From Palsa-295 sp963781105 (GTDB taxonomy: Bacteria; Acidobacteriota; Terriglobia; Acidiferrales; UBA7541), in NCBI GenBank assembly GCA_963781105.1, contig CAWAED010000020.1, forward strand, positions 62,001-126,000: a DNA stretch of 64,000 bases. Direction: 5' to 3'. Positions 59,154 through 64,000 of the stretch are shown here, piece after piece (position 1 is the stretch's first letter; each line of letters begins with the position of its first letter). The notes below the pieces were generated by a model. It was given only the letters and a program-made list of their open reading frames with translations, did no database searches and was not told the DNA's origin. The translations under genes were made by a program, and so were the position numbers.

Positions 59154-60365
59154 ATGGAACTAGCCGCCGAGAAAAAAATGGAAGAGACCTTCCAACTCGC
59201 AGACCGCGTCAATCGCATCAACGTCTCTCCCACGATGGTCGTGCTGCAAGAAGCTGAAAAGCTCAAAGCCCAGGGTATAGACGTCGCCGACTTCGGCCCC
59301 GGCGAACCCGATTTTCCCACGCCCGATCATATCAAGCGCGCCGTCGTCCAGGCGCTAGAAGAAAATCGCACGAAGTACACTCCGGTGGCCGGCATCGCCG
59401 CCCTGCGCCAGGCGATCTGCGAATGGCACGCGCAGAATCTCGAATCTTCCTACCAGCCTTCCGAGTGCGTCGTAAACGTCGGCGGCAAGCACGCCATCTT
59501 CAACGCCGTCTGCTCGCTCATCAATCCCGGCGATGAAGTAATCATCGGCGCTCCCTACTGGGTCAGCTACCCGGACATGGTGAAATACGCCGGCGGAACG
59601 CCAGTCTTCGCGCCCACGCGCGCCGACGATTTCTTCATCCTGCGCGCTTCGCAAGTGGAACAGGCCATCACGCCAAAAACTAAAATCGTCATCGCCAATT
59701 CTCCCAATAACCCCACCGGCGCGGTGATTCCTCCCAACGAATTCGCGCGCCTGCAGGATCTCTGCAACCGCCGCAACATCTGGCTGCTCTCCGACGAATG
59801 TTATTCGCACTTCGTCTACAAAGACGCCAAGCCTTTTTCCGTGGCGAGCGTTCCAGGCCCCAAGCATCGCCTGATCATCGCCGGCTCGTTTTCGAAGACG
59901 TTCGCCATGACCGGTTTGCGCCTCGGCTACATCCTCGCTCCTAAGCCGCTCGTGGACGCGATCGCCAAGCTACAAAGCCAGTCCACTTCGAATCCCACTT
60001 CGATCATTCAATACGCGGGGATCGCTGCCATGCGCGGCTCGATGGATTCCGTCGCCGCCATGCTCGCGGAATATGCCCGCCGCCGCGAACGCATCCTCAC
60101 CGGCCTGCGCGCAATTCCCGGAGTGAACTGCGCGCCGCCGCTCGGCGCGTTTTACGTATTCCCGAATGTTTCGGCGCACTTCAATCCGCAAATGCCGGAC
60201 ACCACCGCCGTCGCCAAGCAGCTTCTCGAACGCGAACACGTCGCCGTCACGCCCGGTGAAGCATTCGGCGCGCCCGGCCACCTGCGCCTTTCCTACGCCA
60301 CTTCCATGGAGCGAATCGACGAAGGACTGCGCCGCCTCACGCGCTTCTTCGGCCAGGCAAAGTGA
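59154..60365 (+). CDS. Class I pyridoxal-phosphate aminotransferase, aspartate aminotransferase-like
   Basis: The 403-residue enzyme has the PLP lysine in SFSKTFAMTGLRLGY near residue 250, an upstream NSPNNPTGAVIP and the later DECYSHFVYKD. A short region (QLADRVNRINVSPTMVVLQEAEKLKAQGIDV, in parts SPTMVVLQEAEKLKAQG) opens the fold as in the prokaryotic aspartate/prephenate aminotransferase group (subgroup Ib). Exact substrate cannot be set. ATG 59154 follows AAGGAG by four bases. It overlaps the next gene by four bases (GTGA). Confidence 0.9.
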   Translation: MELAAEKKMEETFQLADRVNRINVSPTMVVLQEAEKLKAQGIDVADFGPGEPDFPTPDHIKRAVVQALEENRTKYTPVAGIAALRQAICEWHAQNLESSYQPSECVVNVGGKHAIFNAVCSLINPGDEVIIGAPYWVSYPDMVKYAGGTPVFAPTRADDFFILRASQVEQAITPKTKIVIANSPNNPTGAVIPPNEFARLQDLCNRRNIWLLSDECYSHFVYKDAKPFSVASVPGPKHRLIIAGSFSKTFAMTGLRLGYILAPKPLVDAIAKLQSQSTSNPTSIIQYAGIAAMRGSMDSVAAMLAEYARRRERILTGLRAIPGVNCAPPLGAFYVFPNVSAHFNPQMPDTTAVAKQLLEREHVAVTPGEAFGAPGHLRLSYATSMERIDEGLRRLTRFFGQAK

Positions 60366-61435
60366 CTGCGACTGCCGTGAACCTGTGTCCCGCGCGCCTC
60401 GAGCCTATTTTTAGTCCACGCCCCTGGGGAGCGCTTTCTCTCGCGCCGCTCTTTCCGGAGAAATCCAATTTGACAGAGCCTTTGGGCGAAGCCTGGATGA
60501 CGGGCAATGAATCTCGCTTCGCCTCCGGTCCATTTGCAGGCGAAAAATTGGGAAACGTGTGGCCCAAGCTGCCGCCGCAGTGGGCCGGAACTCAAGCAGA
60601 TCTCGCCCATGACTTCCCGTTGCTCGTAAAATTTATTTTTGCCGAGCAAAAACTTTCCGTGCAGGTTCATCCCGACGATGAATTCGCCAAGCGCCACGAA
60701 TCCTCCGCGGGCGCCGGCGCTTCAGGCAAGACGGAAATGTGGTACGCCCTTCGCGCGCGCGAAGGCGCGGAAGTCCTCGTCGGCCTCAAGCTCGGCGTCA
60801 CCGCGGAAAAATTCAAGCGCGCCATCGTGGACGGTACCGCGGAGGATTGCCTCGAACACGTTCCGATGCGCGCGGGCGATGCCATCTTTGTTCCGGCCGG
60901 CACCGCGCACACGATCGGCGGCGGCCTCGTCCTCTGCGAAATCCAGCAGCACTCGGACATCACTTATCGCGTCTACGATTACAATCGCCGCGACGCGCAA
61001 GGCAAGCCCCGCGACCTGCATATCGAAAAAGCCCTGCAGGTAATTCAGTTCGGCGAGCAGAGCGGCGGCAAAATTGATCCGGTGCGCATATCGCGCGGCC
61101 CGGTTACCGAAACCTACTTCGTCGCCTGCCGCTATTTCGCCACCGAAAAATGGGAATTTGCCGAACGCATCGCCTCCACCACCTCGCCTGAACACTTCGA
61201 CCTGCTGATTTTCCTCGAAGGCCATGGCTCCATCCAATGGGGGAACGAATCCGTTGACTACGCTCCGGCGCAAACCTGGCTCGTCCCCGCCGCTCTCGGC
61301 GCTTGTCAATTAAATCCCGCCGCGCGCACCACGCTCCTGCGCACGTACGTCCCCACGCACATTGACGAACTCGCGCGCAAACTCGCCGATCAAGGCGTCA
61401 GCGAATCGGCCTGGTCGCGCCTGGTGTACCCATGA
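60362..61435 (+). CDS. manA: Mannose-6-phosphate isomerase (type I)
   Basis: This zinc enzyme interconverts fructose-6-phosphate and mannose-6-phosphate. The 357-residue cupin-fold protein has PRPWGALSLAPLFPEK near the start, the zinc ligand segment LSVQVHPDDEFAKRHE near 97, FVPAGTAHTIGGGLVLCEIQQHSDITYRVYDY near 180 (in parts: AGTAHTIGGG, LCEIQQHSD) and a second cupin at the C-terminal half. The GTG start overlaps the aminotransferase stop. It overlaps manC by four bases (ATGA). Confidence 0.93.
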   Translation: MTATAVNLCPARLEPIFSPRPWGALSLAPLFPEKSNLTEPLGEAWMTGNESRFASGPFAGEKLGNVWPKLPPQWAGTQADLAHDFPLLVKFIFAEQKLSVQVHPDDEFAKRHESSAGAGASGKTEMWYALRAREGAEVLVGLKLGVTAEKFKRAIVDGTAEDCLEHVPMRAGDAIFVPAGTAHTIGGGLVLCEIQQHSDITYRVYDYNRRDAQGKPRDLHIEKALQVIQFGEQSGGKIDPVRISRGPVTETYFVACRYFATEKWEFAERIASTTSPEHFDLLIFLEGHGSIQWGNESVDYAPAQTWLVPAALGACQLNPAARTTLLRTYVPTHIDELARKLADQGVSESAWSRLVYP

Positions 61436-62571
61436 CCGCATCGGCAAACCCATCCGTGAAGTCAACTCGCGAGAAAATTCCCGCCTGCGCCGTCCTTCTC
61501 GCCGGCGGGCGCGGCACGCGCTTCTGGCCGCGCAGCCGCACGCGCACGCCCAAGCAGCTTCTGAATATCACCGGCGACGAAACCATGCTGCGCCAGACGG
61601 TTTCGCGCCTCGCGCCGCTTTTCGCGCCGCGCAATTTCTGGGCAGTCACCAACGTCGAACAAGCCCTGGCCGTCCGCCGCGAACTTCGCGGCATTCCAGC
61701 GTCGCACATTCTCGCCGAACCTGTCGGCCGCAACACTGCCGCAGCCATCGGCCTCGCCGCCATTCACCTCGCGCACGATCACGGCGACGCGCTCATGGCC
61801 GTTTTGCCATCCGACAGTTACGTCGCTGACGTTGCGCAGTACCGCCGCCTAGTTCGCGCCGCACTCGATTTGGCCTGCACGCCCGGCAACCTCGTCGTCC
61901 TCGGTATTCCGCCCACGCGCCCCGAAACCGGCTACGGCTACATCGAATCCGGAAAAGCCGGCGCGCGCCCCGGCGGCATCCCCGCCTACGCCGTCCGCCG
62001 CTTCGCCGAAAAACCCGCGCTTCCGCTCGCGCGCCGCTATCTTTCCGCCGGAAGGTTTTACTGGAACGCCGGAATGTTTTTCTGGCGGGCCTCCACTTTC
62101 CTCGAAAATTTGCGCCGCTTTCTCCCGGCCACCCACGCCGCGCTCGCGGACCTCGCGAAAACCATCGGCACGCGCAAGTACGCCGCAACCCTGCGCCGCA
62201 TTTATCCCCAGCTCGAAAATATTTCCGTGGATTTCGCCATCATGGAACCGGCCACGCGCGACGCGCGCACACCCTCGGTCTTCGTCCTCCCCGCAAAAGT
62301 CGGCTGGAGCGACATCGGCTCGTGGCAAGCCGTTTTCGAATTGCTAGCCGCGCAACCCGGCGCCAACGTTTCCGCCAGTCCCCACTTCGCCCTCGACGCC
62401 ACCGGCAACTACCTCTGGAGCCCGAAAAAATTCATAGCCGCCATCGGCGTCAACAACCTGGTAGTAGTCGAAACAGACGACGCCATCCTGATCTGCCCCC
62501 GCGATCGCTCCCAAGACGTAGGCAAAATCGTGAAGCACCTGGAACAGCAAAAACGAAAAAATCTCGTGTAG
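61432..62571 (+). CDS. manC: Mannose-1-phosphate guanylyltransferase
   Basis: This makes GDP-mannose from mannose-1-phosphate and GTP. The N-terminal signature AVLLAGGRGTRFWPRSRTRTPKQLLNI is present (in parts: LLAGGRGTRFWPRSRTRTPK), then VGRNTAAAIGLAA and the FVEKP-like RFAEKPALPLARRYL. At 379 residues it lacks the C-terminal isomerase (cupin) domain of the longer bifunctional form, which fits the separate manA gene just upstream, overlapping by four bases. Confidence 0.94.
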   Translation: MTASANPSVKSTREKIPACAVLLAGGRGTRFWPRSRTRTPKQLLNITGDETMLRQTVSRLAPLFAPRNFWAVTNVEQALAVRRELRGIPASHILAEPVGRNTAAAIGLAAIHLAHDHGDALMAVLPSDSYVADVAQYRRLVRAALDLACTPGNLVVLGIPPTRPETGYGYIESGKAGARPGGIPAYAVRRFAEKPALPLARRYLSAGRFYWNAGMFFWRASTFLENLRRFLPATHAALADLAKTIGTRKYAATLRRIYPQLENISVDFAIMEPATRDARTPSVFVLPAKVGWSDIGSWQAVFELLAAQPGANVSASPHFALDATGNYLWSPKKFIAAIGVNNLVVVETDDAILICPRDRSQDVGKIVKHLEQQKRKNLV

Positions 62572-62572
62572 C

Positions 62573-62589
62573 GCCGGCGTCTCGCCGGC
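62573..62589. terminator. GC-rich hairpin after manC
   Basis: GCCGGCG-TCT-CGCCGGC (7-base arms) starts one base after the manC stop. The following sequence has only a short T-run, so termination would be partial. Confidence 0.45.
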
Positions 62590-62615
62590 TCTTCGATTTT
62601 GACTTTGCCTTAGGT

Positions 62616-62640
62616 TTTCTCTGCGCCCTCTGCGTTAAAT
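62616..62640 (+). repeat. Dispersed CTCTGCG-type repeat
   Basis: TTTCTCTGCGCCCTCTGCG followed by TTAAAT, of the same type as 53329-53352, in the gap between manC and the phosphomannomutase gene. Confidence 0.5.
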
Positions 62641-62735
62641 CTTTTGACCTGTCGTACACCGCGCCCTCCAAATTGGCGCACCCAAAACAAACAACCGACC
62701 TTCCCTCCGCAAAATCCATCGCTTATACTTTCACC

Positions 62736-64000
62736 GTGAACAAAATCACGTTCGGCACCGACGGCTGGCGCGCCATCATCGCCGAGGATTTCACCTTCGA
62801 AAACGTCCGTAAGGTGGTCCAAGCGATCTCCCGTTACGCCGTCCGCGCGGAAAAACCCGGCGCCGGCCTTCTCGTCGGCTACGACACCCGCTTCGGCTCC
62901 GAACGTTTCGCCCGCGCCGCCGCCGAGACGGTGTCCGCCGCTGGCGTTCCCGTCTGGCTAGCAACCGACGCCGCTCCCACCCCCGCGCTCTCGCTTCTGG
63001 TAAAACTTCGTGGCGCCGCCGGCGGAATTCAAATCACCGCCAGCCACAATCCCTATCAATGGAACGGCGTGAAATACAAAGCCAGCTACGGCAGCTCCGC
63101 CTCGCCCGCCATCGTCGCCCAAATCGAATCCGAGCTAGCGCAAGTTCTTCGCGACAACGTTCCAGCTCTCCCGCCGCAGCCGAATCTGATTCATTCGCTC
63201 GACGTCCGCGCCCCCTACCTCGAAGCCCTCAATAAGCTGGTGGACTGGGACCGCCTGCGCGCCTCTAAATTCCGCTTCGCCATTGACCCAATGCACGGCG
63301 CCGGACGCGGCCTTCTCCGCGATCTTTTCCGCCGTAACGAAATCGCCTGCGACGAAATCCGCGGCACGCGCGATCCTCTTTTCGGCGGAGTGAATCCCGA
63401 ACCAATCGAACCGCATGTCGCGGCCCTTCGCGAAGCAGTCGTCAAAGGCAAATTCGATGCGGGCTTCGCTCTCGATGGCGATGCCGACCGCATCGGCGCC
63501 ATTGATCGCGACGGCACCTTCGTCACACCCCACCAGATTTTTTCCATCCTGCTCTGGCATCTTGCCGGCACGCGCCAGCTTCCCGGCGAAGTCGTAAAAA
63601 CTTTCTCCACCACCAAACTCATCGACAAGATCGGCGCGAAATTCGGCCGCAAAGTCTGGGAAACCCCGGTCGGTTTCAAATACGTCTGCGACCGCATGCT
63701 CGAAAGCGACATCCTGCTAGGCGGCGAAGAAAGCGGCGGCATCGGTACCAAACTCCACCTCCCCGAGCGCGATGCCAGCGTCAACGCGCTGCTTCTAGCC
63801 GAAGTGATGGCGTGGCACCGCAAGTCTCTCGGCGAACTCGTCGCCATGCTGCACGCAGAATTCGGCGAACATCATTACAACCGCGTGGATCTGTCGCTGA
63901 AGAACGGCCAGAAAGAAAAAGCACTCGAATACTTCACCGATTCCAAGCTAAGCCGCTTCCTCGACTGGCCGGTAACCCGCCGCGAAAATCTCGACGGCGT
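62736..64000 (+). CDS. Phosphomannomutase/phosphoglucomutase (cut by window edge)
   Basis: This alpha-D-phosphohexomutase joins ManA and ManC in GDP-mannose synthesis (mannose-6-phosphate to mannose-1-phosphate); glucose phosphates are also possible substrates. The first 421 residues are visible. They begin NKITFGTDGWRAIIAEDF and include the phosphoserine loop ITASHNPYQWNG near residue 107, the Mg-binding LDGDADRIG near 248 and the sugar-binding GGEESGGIG near 330. GTG 62736 is the likely start with a weak ribosome site. The gene runs past base 64000. Confidence 0.92.
   Translation, partial: MNKITFGTDGWRAIIAEDFTFENVRKVVQAISRYAVRAEKPGAGLLVGYDTRFGSERFARAAAETVSAAGVPVWLATDAAPTPALSLLVKLRGAAGGIQITASHNPYQWNGVKYKASYGSSASPAIVAQIESELAQVLRDNVPALPPQPNLIHSLDVRAPYLEALNKLVDWDRLRASKFRFAIDPMHGAGRGLLRDLFRRNEIACDEIRGTRDPLFGGVNPEPIEPHVAALREAVVKGKFDAGFALDGDADRIGAIDRDGTFVTPHQIFSILLWHLAGTRQLPGEVVKTFSTTKLIDKIGAKFGRKVWETPVGFKYVCDRMLESDILLGGEESGGIGTKLHLPERDASVNALLLAEVMAWHRKSLGELVAMLHAEFGEHHYNRVDLSLKNGQKEKALEYFTDSKLSRFLDWPVTRRENLDG

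Noticed and set aside
1..64000. Prophage, integrase, transposase or defence island
   Set aside because: No integrase, transposase, restriction, toxin-antitoxin or phage structural gene is recognisable; the content is housekeeping and envelope related.

Overview
The window looks like a piece of an Acidobacteriota chromosome (possibly Acidobacteriales/Acidoferrales-like). This placement is an inference from gene content, not a search. It rests on a Gram-negative envelope gene set (lptB, LptC/LptA-like, msbA, rpoN, rapZ), a VWFA-type protein of the kind described as acidobacterial, a PilX-like minor pilin of almost 1,000 residues, DUF3857/TPR and Ig-like surface proteins, high GC and frequent GTG/TTG starts. 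About 57 protein genes and one tRNA are supported. There is no rRNA, no CRISPR array, no prophage and no insertion sequence.

Layout. 1-2.6 kb: tail of a nitroreductase, dcd, a hairpin repeat, an HU-like gene with a clear sigma70 promoter, and an M50 membrane protease. 2.6-18.5 kb: thirteen closely packed minus-strand genes that read from about 18.5 kb downwards: LptC/LptA-like, lptB, rpoN, rapZ, msbA, yicC, gmk, rpoZ, coaBC, udg, an EamA transporter, priA and a TIGR01777 epimerase. 18.5-21.4 kb: a GAF-GGDEF diguanylate cyclase divergent from a RodZ-like HTH membrane protein and a coupled hypothetical protein. 21.4-27 kb: a nucleoside-salvage operon (pyrimidine phosphorylase, CNT transporter, purine nucleoside phosphorylase, cytidine deaminase, amidohydrolase). 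27-35.6 kb: a cluster of hairpins, suhB, a VWFA protein, a MoaD-MoaE fusion, an M28 carboxypeptidase, a second TIGR01777 protein, and an ECF sigma/anti-sigma pair.

35.9-46.2 kb: a two-gene surface/secreted pair on the plus strand, then a minor-pilin operon (fimT/gspH-pilV-pilW-pilX-like) on the minus strand with a convincing sigma54 promoter and a strong terminator, a small alarmone-hydrolase-like HD protein coupled to a YccA-family protein, a DoxX protein and tRNA-Glu. 46.4-53.9 kb: a DinB-like gene and a complete mitochondrial/proteobacterial-style ISC operon, iscR-iscS-(99-aa unknown)-iscU-iscA-hscB-hscA-fdx-iscX. Its promoter carries an IscR-type palindrome. 54.2-64 kb: a very large DUF3857/transglutaminase/TPR protein, coaD, an aminotransferase, and manA-manC-phosphomannomutase, which together make GDP-mannose from fructose-6-phosphate.

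The most interesting points are: the ISC operon with a palindromic IscR-type operator, a eukaryote-like zinc-cysteine HscB and an unknown 99-aa protein; an LptC-LptA-like single polypeptide whose membrane anchor has only a non-canonical start; a MoaD-MoaE fusion with an internal Gly-Gly; the sigma54-controlled pilin operon ending in a giant PilX-like protein; and a dispersed repeat family occupying successive gaps of the ISC operon. I did not see an unmistakably new defence or mobile system.
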